Shown here piece after piece: positions 23,398-35,342 of a DNA stretch of 64,000 nt; the first letter of the stretch is position 1, and each line of letters opens with the position of its first letter. Source of the stretch: Casuarius casuarius (lineage: Eukaryota > Chordata > Aves > Casuariiformes > Casuariidae). Made by a program: the position numbers and the translations under genes. The notes beneath the pieces are model-generated. The model was not told where the DNA came from, searched no databases, and saw nothing but the letters and a program-made list of their open reading frames with translations. The DNA lies in NCBI GenBank assembly GCA_003342895.1, contig PTFA01000050.1, positions 2,470,560 to 2,534,559 of the forward strand. Reading direction: 5' to 3'.

Positions 23398-26200
23398 TTC
23401 CTACCAGCGAAGTGCAGATTGCACACAAAACATAGCAACGAGAAAGGATTTTTATGGGGGGGAACTATCCCCCTATAGAAGTCCTCATCTAATGACGATT
23501 CTAGAAGAATCTCTTATCTAATAATTAAAATGGAAAGGGTTTGAGAGGTTTAAATGGAGGAGAAAAACTGTGCATGAGAACTGCGCAGTCAGTCAGCCCT
23601 GCTTCTGCAGCGGCAACCATGCCTGCTCTCTTTTTCAGAATGATTCAAATAGAAGCCATGGTACCATACCATAATATGCAGAATTATCGTTTTTTCACTG
23701 CTGCTTATTTCCAAGCACCACGTTATGCACGCACTTTCCTCTGCAGAAAAACGTGCCTTGTAGCAGCTCCAGTTTCCCCAGTCCAGTTGCAGCTACTCCT
23801 ATGCACGACACCTTTCCAGAGTAATTGCCCCCCAAACACAGTGGTAAATAGCTTAGGAAACCAGAAGCAAAATGTTACAGCAGATTTGTTCAGGACAAAA
23901 CATGCTTCTTGGTAAAATGATTCTTTATTATCTCTCCTGCCTACTTCACTGTTCAGGGATTGCTCATTTCCTCTAGGGAATAACAAGGAAGGCGTCCTCA
24001 AGCCTTGTGGCTTTGCAAGTAAAATGCCATATTACTGAGATCATCCACCACGTTTCAGGGTGGCAGGAAGCTTCAGAAGAGGAGCAGAGAGCAGAGCTGC
24101 TCAGGTAACCTGCAGCCGGTCTGCAGGCTTGGAGACTTCCCCAGGAGCAGCTGGGGCCAGGTGCAAAAAGTCAGGAGAGAAGACAGGGGACAATACAGGA
24201 GCAGAAACCATTATCTAAATCCTTACTGCTAGATGAATGGAGTCAAAAGATTCAGAGATTTGATTCCATAAATTCACAATTTCCCTAAACTCTCCAAGCA
24301 GTGTACTTGTAAGAGCTGGGAGCTAAGCTTACGCAGAACGTCTCAACACCTCGACTCAGAGGACTATCCAGGGCACTAAGTCTTTCACACGCAAGACCCT
24401 GGTCCACTGAGAGTCGCTGATGGCCGCACTGCGAGAGCCCTCCAGTACCCACCACACCGGAGATGCTTAGCTACTGTAATGCATCGCTAGGGCCAGACCA
24501 AAGCCATGAGAGCGGCCACTGCCTTCAGAGTATATTGCACGTGTTGCTCACATTTTTTACAACTTTCATCAGCACACTCTCCTTCCCTCTCACATACAAC
24601 AAAATAGAGAGAGATAGAGAGAGAGAAAAGAATTCCAAAAGGCAACATACAAAATAATCCATATGGCCTGGTTTTAACTTTGGTTGGGCCCTATTACGAC
24701 TGTGTTGTCACAACAAAATCAGCTGTCCTTTCGGATGAAAAGCGAGCAATGGCATTAAAAACAACAAAAACTTAATTACTATTATTTACAGTAGCTACTG
24801 GCAGCAAGGGCTAAAATTTCCCCAGTATAAGACTATATACACAACCACAGCAGAAGCACTACAACTGAAGATTTACATTCAAAAATAATAGGGTTACAAT
24901 CTTTCTACTTTCTAGTAGAAAGTACTAGTACTTTGTAGAAAGGCTGATGGATGCTTTGCTTGAATAAAGACTTGTTAATCTGCACCCATACCAATACCCT
25001 TGACTTAGAAAGCCGAACCATGGTATTTTGTATGTTCAAACATTAACTAAAAAGGAAATGATACATCCAGCTCTCTAGTAACCTTGCTGGACTCTCTTAG
25101 CTGTTTCTATACATTTACAATTTACATTCAATAGGTCAAGTTACTTCTGCTGGAGTTTGTCAGAGAAAAAACCTGCAGACAAGCCAGAGCATAAGAGCTT
25201 TCATGTGCATCTCCTTTGTATGTCTCAACACTCAGAGTCCAGCGGTATTGACTGCTCTCTGCAACTTGTAATTCCTTTCCAATCCTAAGCAGACAATTTA
25301 AAAGCAATTCAAATTCTTCAGATTTTTCCCCAGCACTTCTTTTAACTGTCAAAGATACCATCAATGTATTTTCAACCATAAATCTTTGGGCCACAATTTA
25401 TAGATAGCGCTGATACGTGTGTCAGTAGCGCAGACTTAGAATTTAAATAAGAGTATCTGGGTTTTTGAAGGAGCCACCTCCCAGAATGCTGTGATATTTG
25501 TAACAGTTGTAGCGGCAAACAAAAGCTTCTAAATACGACCATCAGTGTGACTAAAAAAATATATATATTAGTCTTAAAAGCCTATGAGGCTAGATTCATG
25601 ATCTGCCATGAACCAGCACCATAGCAATGCCCACATATTCCTCAGCGGCATGCTGAGTGCCCCCCTGCACACTGGAGGTCTAGACAGAAATCCTCCAGAT
25701 GTGCGAATCTCCCTTCAACCGGACTCCTACTGAAACACACAGGAACGAGGCTACAGACGGGAGGAAAAAAGTCCCCTGTGGTGGTGGAGATCCTCATTTC
25801 GATGCAACTCTGACATTCGAGGCATGGCAAACTCCAGGCATAGGGCCGGCGGTATGGTCATCTCCTGAGCTGGACAGAATGATGACGGCAATCCAAAGCC
25901 CTTGGAAGGGCTTTTGGGTCCGGTTGTCTCTGCAGTGTGAGCTTGAAGGAATGATTCAGAGAAAATGTTTGCTTTTTTGTTTTATTTTTGGAGTAGTTGT
26001 TTGTTTTCTTACATTGCAAGTAAAAACAAACTTTTTAAGAAAAGAAGGTTATTTCTGCCAAAACTCAAGTTTCCTGTCAAGAAAGATGAACGGAAAAATT
26101 TAATCCAATCTCACAAAATATATGTGCAGCTCCATAGCTAGCCTGAAACAAAACAATTTTTCTTGCAGAAACAAAGCCAACCCTGGGTTTCCAAAGCACT
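23398..26200. other. Non-coding stretch with simple repeats
   Basis: A (GA)n tract lies at 24605-24626. A palindrome cluster CTACTTTCTAGTAGAAAGTA (from 24905) continues with ACTAGTACT. An A7(TA)n tract lies at 25552-25570. A minus-strand open frame at 25128-25394 is Glu/Leu/Ser-rich and somewhat protein-like but has no clear acceptor, and its ORF start codon cannot be supported as an initiator. I do not recognise it. The rest shows nothing gene-like. Confidence 0.45.
24605..24626 (+). repeat. (GA)n microsatellite
   Basis: GAGA repeats broken by one ATAG step. Short purine tract. Confidence 0.8.
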
Positions 26201-26863
26201 ATGGGAGCTAATATTTGTAGGGGCGTAGCTCTCTTCTACTTGTATCTCTCTTTAACTACTTGTTTCGCTATTTCCACTAACCAATATCACTGCAATCAGA
26301 TCCTTACCTGCAGTGCGCCCCGGCAGACACCGACTGTTCCTCCCAGCGCTGCGGAGCCCGCGAGCCCTCCCATGGCCCAGGGGTCCAGCTCCACGGGCAA
26401 CCGGGTGCCACATTTGCCACCTGCTGCTCCTTGCAGTGGATGGGATCCCCCAAGCACTGCTATCCATGGCAGCTCTCTGTTCCCCTCTAGCGGTGACCGA
26501 GCCACAGGGAAAGACGGGTCCACAGGCCTTGGGCAACCACCAGATCTTTTATCCCAGGTCTCACAAGTGCTTAGGTCCCCCAAGATCACAGGGTCAACTC
26601 CAGCTGCCAGCGATCCAGCTACAGGCAAGATATTCTGCAGGATTTCAGACACAGTGCATGAATCCTGCAAACGCTGGCCTCGGCGCCGGGCTTCACACAA
26701 CACGATGGAAGAGGCTGAAATCAGCACAAGGAGAGGCCAGTCAAACCCAGGATATTCAGTGTTGTCAAAAGCTGTAAGAGCGTCATTTCTGTGCAGCGAG
26801 CACATCAGGAGGGTCAGTAAGTCCTTGGTGTGCCCCCCTTGGAAGGGCATATGTCCCCTCTAA
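26201..26863 (+). CDS. Longest ORF: 220 codons with signal-peptide-like start, unidentified
   Basis: This is the longest frame in the window. It opens at an ATG with A at -3 and G at +4. The first 23 residues look like a secretory signal: Met-Gly-Ala-Asn, a short basic patch (Cys-Arg), a hydrophobic core Val-Ala-Leu-Phe-Tyr-Leu-Tyr-Leu, then small residues with Ala near position 23. Residues 40-150 are rich in Ser, Pro, Gly and Ala. Residues 150-220 are rich in Arg, Ser and Lys, with scattered cysteines. No domain or family is recognised. The antisense strand is open over nearly the same interval, which suggests that composition (GC-rich, few TA-containing codons) explains the length. It has no introns and no clear promoter. 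It could be a young or lineage-specific ORF, a lncRNA ORF or chance. Confidence 0.18.
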   Translation: MGANICRGVALFYLYLSLTTCFAISTNQYHCNQILTCSAPRQTPTVPPSAAEPASPPMAQGSSSTGNRVPHLPPAAPCSGWDPPSTAIHGSSLFPSSGDRATGKDGSTGLGQPPDLLSQVSQVLRSPKITGSTPAASDPATGKIFCRISDTVHESCKRWPRRRASHNTMEEAEISTRRGQSNPGYSVLSKAVRASFLCSEHIRRVSKSLVCPPWKGICPL

Positions 26864-28294
26864 GCCGATGGCACTGAAAACAAAGACATGCAGCACCTTC
26901 GCCAAGAACAAAATACAGCACAAAGCCATCATGCCATGGCAGCAGGGATCCTAAGTTAGCGTCCTGCAGTTACAACCACAACGCTGCAGCCAACGGGGGC
27001 CTGATCTCCTCAACCATCTCTGCCAAGTTTGCAGTCCCAGCAGTCGGAGGCCACCACGTGCTCCAGGCCCAGCACAAAATGGTTGGACAAAAGTGGCGCC
27101 ACTGGGGCTCAACAGCTACTTTCTCTTTCCATAAGGAGTGGGGAAAAAATGGAAGGAAAAGGGTTGGAGTAGTTCAAATTCATCACAGGACCATGAAACC
27201 CTAATAATTGGGTAGCGACTAGCAGGTGACACAAATGGGAGTTTTAGGACTCTCATCAGGTTACCATCCTGTTCTTTTTTGTTGTTTTTTTTGCCACTCC
27301 ATCTTCGTGGCAAGGGTTTATACTCATTCGCTATGGTTTATAACATCTTATTTAAACAGAAAGGCCAGTTGAAATCCTTTACGATGTTTATACAATCTTT
27401 AATATTTTCCATGAGGATGAGACACGTGGGAGGGATGGAGGGAGGGATGAGAGCCGAATGCAGATTGCATGCAGAGCAGCGCTCCTGACCGAGCCCCATG
27501 CAGCCAATAAAGGGGCAGCAACATCTTAAAACTCACATTCGCCTGGAAAAGTTTTACCTACTCTTACACAAGCACCTGAAAGGCATTAAAGAATAAAGGA
27601 AACCTCAGCATTTCCAGTCAGTTTACTTTGCTCCCTGGCCTTTACAGAAGAGTGTTGCCTTCCTTTTCTCTTTCAAGCCTGTTGGTTCGTTTAATACGCT
27701 GCAGTATGGAAGGTGCACAAAGAGAAGTGGTGCAAAGAAAGTATTAAAATAAAGGAAAATGACAAAGAGGCTTTATTGCCCCAAGATACCCATTTTTAAA
27801 TATAAACCTTCCTCGCAGTCATTACTGGCATTTCAGTTTACATAGCTATTTTAATGTTAAATGGTTTTTAATACCGCTAATTTTCAATTGCTTATACTCA
27901 AAAAATGAAAAAGAATTCAGGCAAACGGGGCAGCCCAGATCACGTCCACGAGTTCACAAGCTCACAACACACCAGCACCGAAGCGCAACCACTGTTGCCC
28001 AAGCTGGCCTGGCAGGACACGCAAGCCTCGACTCTGATCCCACTTGTACCCGGGCTTTGCGTTTCTGCCACTGCAGCGGAGCAGCGTCGGAGTGGCTGAA
28101 GGCAGAATTGTGCCTTCGCTTTTTGCCGGAGCATTGGGGAGCAGCTCAGTTTATAGTTAGCTATAGCACCAAGACTTTTCATATCAAAGTAGCTATTTTA
28201 ACTTAAGTTGAAAACTCTTTACATTTCTCCACAAGCAAAATATTAAGAACCCTGCCCTAGAGAAAGATGAAAGGAGCCAATCTCCCCTTTAAAT
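26864..28294. other. Non-coding stretch
   Basis: GC content is moderate with no island. A pyrimidine tract near 27270-27300 and AATAAA-type words (27507, 27590) are present but not in a gene context. The sequence after 27740 is AT-rich, with several AAATA and TTTAA words. No repeat family was identified. Confidence 0.45.
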
Positions 28295-28365
28295 TACCAA
28301 GCAAGGCTGGGCCTTGACTCCCTTTTCAATGGGAAGTCAAAACGTCTGACTTCAATCAGTTTGTA
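28295..28365 (+). repeat. Relic of the ancient amniote CAATGGGAAGTC-type repeat
   Basis: The stretch GGGCCTTGACTCCCTTTTCA, then ATGGGAAGTCAAAACGTCTG and ACTTCAATCAG, matches the word order (CCCATTCAATGGGAGTTAAA, then TTGACTTCAATGGG) of an old repeat widespread in sauropsids. It is short and divergent. Confidence 0.4.
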
Positions 28366-31300
28366 TAAACCAGCTTTTGTTTTTCCTTTTACCCAAATGA
28401 CTCCACTCTTAAGGATTTATTGTAACTGGATTGCTTTTCTACCCAGCAGGGAGCTGTAGCACTAGCAAAGCTGTTCCACACAGTAGGTTTTCCGCTGATT
28501 GAATTTCTAGACTTTCAGCTCTTCGGAAATGTTTGCTCTTGTACAAGCTGTCAGAGGGAAATTGTGTGCAGTCGATTTTGTCTCAGCTAAAGCCAAGCGG
28601 GGTTCCATATGCAGCCAGCCAATGTGGGATTGAAAAAAGGAGGATCAATCAAATTGCTAAGAAAAAAAGGTCTCGGTCACAAACGAAACAAAACCCAACA
28701 AAAAAAATGGGCAGGGGGAAGAGATGAGAATGAAACCATTTCTGGAAATAGGTGCACTCAAAGGAACCAGTAACATCCAACAGACAGGAAAACTCTTATT
28801 TAAAATGACTAAAATAAGGGTGGAAGAACCATTTGAGGAAGCTATTCCATCTAAACACACACAAAGCCAGCACTGTTATGCGCACCAAACCACTCAGCGC
28901 ACAAACCCTCATCCATCGGAGCAGCCTGCCCGACTGCTGCGGCCGTAGCCACCGGTGCCACGGCCACACCGCTACGTCAGGCCCGCGCTGCCCGCTCAGC
29001 CAGCCCGGCACAGCGAGCGCTGTGGCACCCCGGCCTCTCACGCTGCCTCCCTACGCTACCCACACCGGGCAACATGAGCTGGGAAGACGCGGGAAGTGTT
29101 CCCGAAGCGCCTCGGCTGCCATGCTCGTCACGGCTGGCTGAGGGAGACTTAAAACGATGGATTTTTCAGTCATGGTGCTCTCAGTATTTCTTACTGACGT
29201 CCTGTAATCACCTCCACTTCCTACGTGCGCCACAGCCATTATCCACCGCATCCATGACTTGATGGTTCAAGCTGCTGTTCATACTTCAAGGTTTTTCTAT
29301 GCAGTAATGTAATAAATGCTAAGGCCAGAAGTGCACAAAGGTGCCAACACAAACAAACCCGAAGAAAGGCGGCCGAGATTAAGACATCTGTATTAGAGAC
29401 TCCATGAAAGGACTTTCGTATATGCAACACTTGACCATTGTCTGGTCTGGAATAGCTCATATTTCTAACCAAACTGCAAGGCCAAGTTTTGGTTCTGACT
29501 GCATTACGTGGGACAGAAATGCTTCTGGGAATAAGCGAACACCTCCCCATGGCACTGTAAGCCCTGAGTGGGACAGCACAGATGAGTATCAGATCGGGAG
29601 GCTCTGCCTTACCGCCTCGATCAGGAACGCTTGGGCTGCCTGGATGACCCTATGTTAGAAAACTTGAGCCATCTGGTTTTTCTTTTAAGAAATAATTACA
29701 GCTTGCAGGTCACTCTTTTTTCAACTCACAATAAAAACCGCAGATGCCATACAACAGGGCTTTTGTTTCTAATTACTCAACCTGGCTTTAAAAGACTCTT
29801 ACATCTTACTACCTCCCATTAGTCAAGACTCATCCTCATGGGCAAGTTCAGCGAGTAGTCAGCTAGAGCTGCAGCATCCTCACTGCTCTCATTAATCTCT
29901 GTAAGGACAGTCATTCTCCCTGCTAAATGTGCAATGGAGAAAAACACCTTGCAAAAAAGCCTCCTTAGTGCACCCCCACGAACATCCACAACAGCGATCA
30001 GGGCAGTGTCACAGCGAAGCTGTAAAGTGAACTTTTGGTTTCCTGCGTACTGTTCTTCCTCAGAAGACACTTACTATGCAGTGACAAAGGTGACATCTAT
30101 CATGAAAAATAACAACAATAACGAGGATTTTTGCCACTATTCTTCCCCAGTCAACTGCCTTCTATTCCCAGGGGTTTTCTCTCCCAGTCCCCGCTCTGTT
30201 TCACCCGTTAAGCACAGCTCGGCGATGTTCCTGCTGGGCCTCTGCTCAGACACGCGCTCCCGGCTCAGCGCACTGACAGCCTGACACTCGCTGTCCTCAT
30301 CAACAGCGCACCTCACCACAGCCTGGGCGATGAAGGATATATCCCGGCTCCACAGCCTTCTAAAAGGGCCACTTGACTGATGAAGGCGTTAGGCCCCACT
30401 GTTTGTACCATATCTAATGAACGTCATCAGCTAAACAGTCATCTGCTCATGCTAGGCACAAAGACCAGCAGAGTTTCCTCATTTGTTCTTTACCTTTTAG
30501 AAGGCTATAGTTCCTCCTTGGCCATAAAGAAAAATGAAAATGAAAAAAGAAAGCAAGCAGAGAGTGAGTTATCCTCAATAAACAAGAAGCACAAGGCTGC
30601 AAGTGACCTGAAGCTTTGATGCACCTTTACTCCTGACCTATTCAGATTTACTCCAGCTGTCCCAGCCATCAGCAGCAGCAGTGCCCTGGCCCACCAACCT
30701 GACCCTAGGGCTGTAGCCCTACAATAATACAATAACTAAATAAAATATTCTCTTAAGATAGAAATTCATTCACAATTCCCAGCAACGTAAGGTTATTGCT
30801 CTCCAATTAAAGATACACTGCATTTTCAATTAAATGCAGATTTGATTTAGAGAGAGAGAGACAGAATAGAAGATAAAATATTTCAAATGCCTAACCTCCA
30901 GTGTTTTATATGGAAAAGCAGAACAAAGACTGGCCCTTTTTTCCCCACACAGACTGAAGCAGCTTAGACCGCCTGAAACACTTCTTGTCTCATTATCTAT
31001 TTTAACCAAGGATTTGACTGTGCAATTCAACTTGTGGGCACACGGTTATATTAAGTGCAAAGAATTATTCAGGGGGTTTAAGGTGTAAGTGAAGCAAATT
31101 AGGCCTGGCTCTATCATGGCTTGACACTAATGCTTATACCTAACGAATTGCTCCCTTTCTTAGATATAATCCACTTTTAGGTCCTAGAAAACCAGAAGAG
31201 AGCAACCTCAAGACAACACCCGGGAGACAACTGTCTGTCAAAGGGTGTCGTGGGGGTACTGTTCTTTGTCACGACCAGCCTTACAGTATTGCAGACTTTG

Positions 31301-31611
31301 CTCTATTTGCCTTCTTTGGATAAACGCCTGCTTTCCTCTTCCTCTTTTATAAGGAGAAAGTTATGAGAGGGAGAAAGAGGAATGTCTGAGTGGAACAAGA
31401 CGACACTCAGGTGCTTTGGGAAAGGAGGACACTGTTTGGAAGCTCACCGAGTGTATCCAGGCTCTCCCCGTCCAACCTTCTTGCCATTATTAACTCACCT
31501 ATGCATTGCGCTGGAAAATAAATACCTCCCACAAAAAGTTAAAATAGAAGTTCGAATGTCTGAGTCACTCTACTCTGACATGTAATTATACAAAATAAAC
31601 ATTGCGGGTTT
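28366..31611. other. Non-coding stretch with two GC-rich patches
   Basis: CpG-rich patches lie at about 28905-29075 and 30175-30290, each roughly 120-170 bp. A GA tract lies at 30849-30862. A TACGTCA CRE-like word lies near 28973. Open frames here coincide with the GC patches. No exon is supported. Confidence 0.45.
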
Positions 31612-31685
31612 GCCACTTCTCCCATTTAAGTAAATGAAAGTTTTGCAATTGATTTTAATGGAAGGAGTCCTCATTTGCACTGCAC
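31612..31685 (+). repeat. Relic of ancient amniote repeat (CCCATTTAAGTAAATGAAAG)
   Basis: The sequence CCCATTTAAGTAAATGAAAG, then TTTTGCAATTGATTTTAATG and GAAGGAGTCC, closely follows the pattern CCCATTGAAGTCAATGGGAG, TTTTGCCATTGACTTCAATG, GGAGCAGGA, common in turtle, crocodilian and bird genomes. Order and spacing are conserved over about 60 bp with the usual CpG- and transition-type decay. Confidence 0.55.
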
Positions 31686-32499
31686 AGCATAGGGCCATTG
31701 GCAGATGCACATCCTAGGCCATATGTCATGCCTTGCAGCTCTCACTTTAGACTACAATTATCTTTCATCCCAAACAAATTGCTGTAAATCTGCCTTTATT
31801 TATTTTAACAATTACCTTACAGTTATTACTGGAAATTACCAACTGTCTCCTTTTGAAGGAGCAAAGTGGTTTCACACAGAACCAGGATGGTGACAACAAC
31901 AGGAGGAGTAAGAAATCTCAGGAAAGTCACATATCTTTTTACAAAAAGACTTTGAGGTTAGGAGACATTAGAGACAAGGCTTAATTGCACAAGAAGATTG
32001 GAAAACAAATGCACAGAGGAAATGAAAAGCATTCAGTCATGACAACCCTTGCACGAACACTAAAGCTTACTCAAATGAACAGTTCTTTTGAAATCGATTC
32101 GACTACTTGAATGAAAAATTTTTATAGTTTGCAGGATCAAGCACTAAAATGAATGCTTAGAAACAATGAAAAAAGATACGTGGTATCTGTAACTGAATAA
32201 CGGCACATGAAATATGGTATCACACACTAATGCCAACTATCCCTCATTAAAAACTTCATAGTGGGACAAAAAACTGAATGTGAAAATAGGCAGGATTTAA
32301 AAGTGAAGGAGGGAAATAAGCTAACGTATATATTAATATATGCGGTGAAAAGGGAGCAATCAGAAAGGCTGAAGCAAAAACAAGGCAAAGCAGCAATAAC
32401 TACAGCATGAAAAAAAAAAGAGGAAGGGACAGGTGTAGAGAAAGAACATGCCCATGTCTCTGTCCTTTAACTATTTAGTGCCACATACTGCGAACATTT
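31686..32499. other. AT-rich stretch; possible conserved element at its start
   Basis: The part from 31690 to 31860 has the mixed, low-CpG, homeobox-word-rich texture (ATTATC, TTTATTTATTTTAACAATTA) typical of conserved non-coding elements. Conservation cannot be judged from one sequence. An A10 run lies at 32410-32419. Confidence 0.3.
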
Positions 32500-32572
32500 A
32501 AGGCCCGATCAAAAGACTAATACCATGCCCATTGCCATGAACTTCAGTGACTCGGTCCAACTTTTAAAGACG
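32500..32572 (+). repeat. Relic of ancient amniote repeat (GCCCATTGCCATGAACTTCA)
   Basis: AAGGCCCGATCAAAAGACTA is followed by GCCCATTGCCATGAACTTCA and GTGACTCGGTCCAA. This matches the pattern GGCCCTGATCCAAAGCCCAT, then TGACTTCAGTG, then TTGGATCAGG, of the same old sauropsid repeat. It is divergent but keeps the order of words. Confidence 0.45.
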
Positions 32573-35227
32573 TTCATAGCTTTGGAGTTCCAGGGAATAT
32601 TCCCCTGAACAAACATTTGCAAATCATATACACACACGCTTCTGCAGGATTTGGTCATCAGCTCACAGCCCTATTAGGGTTGCATTTGCCTTATGCTGTG
32701 GCTCCAGTATCCAGAGCCCTATTCAAGCAAGACTGAATTGCTGGGAGTGTGATGGCACAAGGTGGAACAGAGACACCGATATCCAATGGAGACTGGGGTT
32801 AAAGAGAAATTACGGACAAATTCTACCGCTTACCTGACAGAAACGAGCTGGGCTGCTGGCGGACACTTCAGAAAATACTAACACTAACTCCAGTGAGGAA
32901 ACTTTCTTTAACATGTAAACGAAATTCCCTCAGATCCTCCACATATGAAGGTAAAGTTAGGTATCAGCATCTAACACACACATAGAGCTGCTTTGAAAAA
33001 CTTGAGAATTCAAAAGAAAACTCTGTATAAAGAACATAATTCTGTGGCTGGTGTCTTTCAATGAAGCTCTTCTACAATGTTATGCTTTTGAAAAGACAGA
33101 TTAATTCCCTGCCCACGTTAGCAGATTTCTGCAAACACCCAACCTGCTAAAGCGCTGGGACTAAGTGACAGCAGAGGAGCCTTTACTGACCACCGAATGC
33201 CCCAGGGATGCAGCCGCACTGCGGGCACGACCTGAGCAACCCCTCTAAAGTAATCTTCCAAGCATCTGTACGAGCTGCTCTCAGCTGGGTGTTTATAGCA
33301 TGGACATCCCATCCAGAGGTGTCACGGGAGGCAGAAGGGAGTAACTGCCTCTAAGGGCATTGCTCAAGGCAGGAATCCACACAGGGAGCTTAAAAAAAAA
33401 AATCTGAGTAGTGGGAAAAGCACATAGAGGCAGGCTAGGAAAACATATAATGATGGAAATAAAGGCCCTGATAGTTACACCAAGTTTATGGAAAATGTAA
33501 ATGCTCAAGAGTTCATTGTAAACCTCATTTGTACAATTTTTCAGGGTCTCAAGAGCCGAAATAGAAACCCCGACAGTCTGAGCTAGAGGACTAGGTGCTG
33601 CAGAGCCGCCCTTTGCAGGCTACAAGACACGGAGGAGTCTGCAACACGCAGGGACACAACTTCACACAGCTGTCCCGTCCATTTGAACTGATGCATGTTG
33701 CAGGCTTGTACATATCGGAAGCAAGTCTAGGAGAGCGCCCGTTAGCACGGCACAAGCCTTTGACTTCAGCAAACAGGGACACTACATGGCTGAGGTATAA
33801 AATGCAGCGGCTGCGATAGGTTCAGCACACAAGTTGCAGCACGGGCAGTCGCTGCGCCGGGATGGACCGAGGGGTTTCCCATAGGCCTGCAGCATATCCC
33901 CTGCAGCATATCGATTTGGCACAGGAGTATAAGGCATCTCCATTTATGTGCACTGAGCTATTTTCAGCCGTTTTATTTTGAGTTCCTCAGCTCTGACGGC
34001 AAATAAACAACTACGTATACCCAATATTTGCCAGTTGTAACATGGTAGCGGAATCCCTGTTAACAGCTTAATTTTGCGAGTCTCTCACACAATGGCTGCA
34101 AAGCAAACTCTGCGGCCCCCGCGCTTGTTCTGGGTTGGGTACTACTTTGCATCCTGACTGAATCCTAAATGTGCCCAAGAAAGCTGTTTATTTTAGCTGG
34201 GGATCTTTTCAGAGGCCTGTTTTGATGGGCAGAGTTCCTTCTCCTCTGCTTTGGTGTCTTTTCCATTTAAGAGTAACAAACTTAAAAGACTTCAAAATAA
34301 ATAAATAAATGGAACAGAAAACTATCATAGCTTCAAGATCTCACTTGCTGAATAGAATTTAGGACAAGAGGCAATACTAACAAATACAATTTGTACCAGA
34401 CTTTAAAGCCGACTTCCTCAAGCCAACGATCACACACATACACAAATTCATGCTGTGAAATCTCTTATGAGTTTGCTGGAGATAACATGCAAAAGCTTGT
34501 TTAGAAACCTCTGCTCCTTTTTTTTTTTTTCCGCTGATGTATTATCATTGCATTTATTTTTGTTATGCTCCTGCACGCAGAGCCTGAGCTCTGCACGTAG
34601 CAATGTGCATTTTGCTCCTCTCCCAGCAACCGAAGGGCATCGGGGAGAAAACCAGCCCCCTCCTCGCACGCGGAGCCCGGCATCCCGCCGCAACGGCTGG
34701 AAGCGGTCGCGCAGCCCTCCGCGGTCAGCCTTCCGATCACGGAGCGGGTCAAGTACGTCACCCTGGACGCATTAAACTACACCGACAGAAATCAGTGGCT
34801 CCTTTGAAGGGGGTCTGCACGCAGACGTAGCAGGGCGGGCTGCATAGCGAGGTAGAGGGAGCTGTGACAAGCCCTCTCGCCTGCCCAAGCCGGCGAGAGC
34901 GTGACACAGCCAGGGAAAGATCCCAGTCCAAAGCCCGAGCCCCAGAGCCAATTCTAAGAGGAAAAGGGAGAATCAGAACAAAGACATCTTAAGCTGGTCC
35001 GTCTGTTTTTGAATTTATACAACTGTAAACAAATTCGGAGGTTTATTGCTTTAAAATGCTTTCTGTGGTCATGTAACTCAAATCTGAGCTTTGATTTAAG
35101 AAATGGAATTTGGCAAGTTTCAAGGCAGCCTACTCACTTTACCATTAAGAAGATTAAAAAAGAATTCAAAATATTTATGAGTAATAAGTTCTGTACTTGT
35201 GTAGCAACTAATCTGGTGCTCATGCAC
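32573..35227. other. Non-coding stretch with small GC patches
   Basis: On the minus strand a consensus donor (TCTGTCAG then GTAAGC, exon edge 32834) follows 32 nt after a TTTTCTGAAG acceptor-like site, without a decisive frame. A GC patch lies at 33120-33245. A direct repeat CCTGCAGCATATC is doubled at 33887-33913. A TATAAAA box-like word lies at 33796-33802. An (AAAT)4 lies at 34295-34310 and T13 at 34518-34530. A CpG-rich patch lies at about 34640-34765. Confidence 0.4.
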
Positions 35228-35342
35228 ATCTCAATTCGGTACTGCACTTGCTTAACTTTAAGCATCCAAGTAATCTCACTGACTTCCCGCATGCTTCAAC
35301 ACATGCTAAGTGCTTTGTTGAAATGGGGCCATGATCAGATTT
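35228..35342 (+). repeat. Ancient amniote repeat relic (GCTTAACTTTAAGCATCCAA)
   Basis: The run of words GCACTTGCTTAACTTTAAGC, ATCCAAGTAATCTCACTGAC, ACATGCTAAGTGCTTTGTTG, AAATGGGGCCATGATCAG follows, in order, the pattern GTGCTTAACTTTAAGCATGT, GAGTAGTCCCATTGACTTCA, AAGTGCTTTGCTGAATCGGG, GCC found in many copies in turtles, crocodilians and birds. It is one of the clearest repeat relics here and supports a sauropsid origin. I do not assign a database name. Confidence 0.65.

Noticed and set aside
31190..31290. Possible retroviral LTR end near a GGGTGTCGTGGGGGT stretch
   Set aside because: No TG...CA ends, primer-binding site, polypurine tract pair or second LTR was found, and no retroviral reading frame lies nearby.
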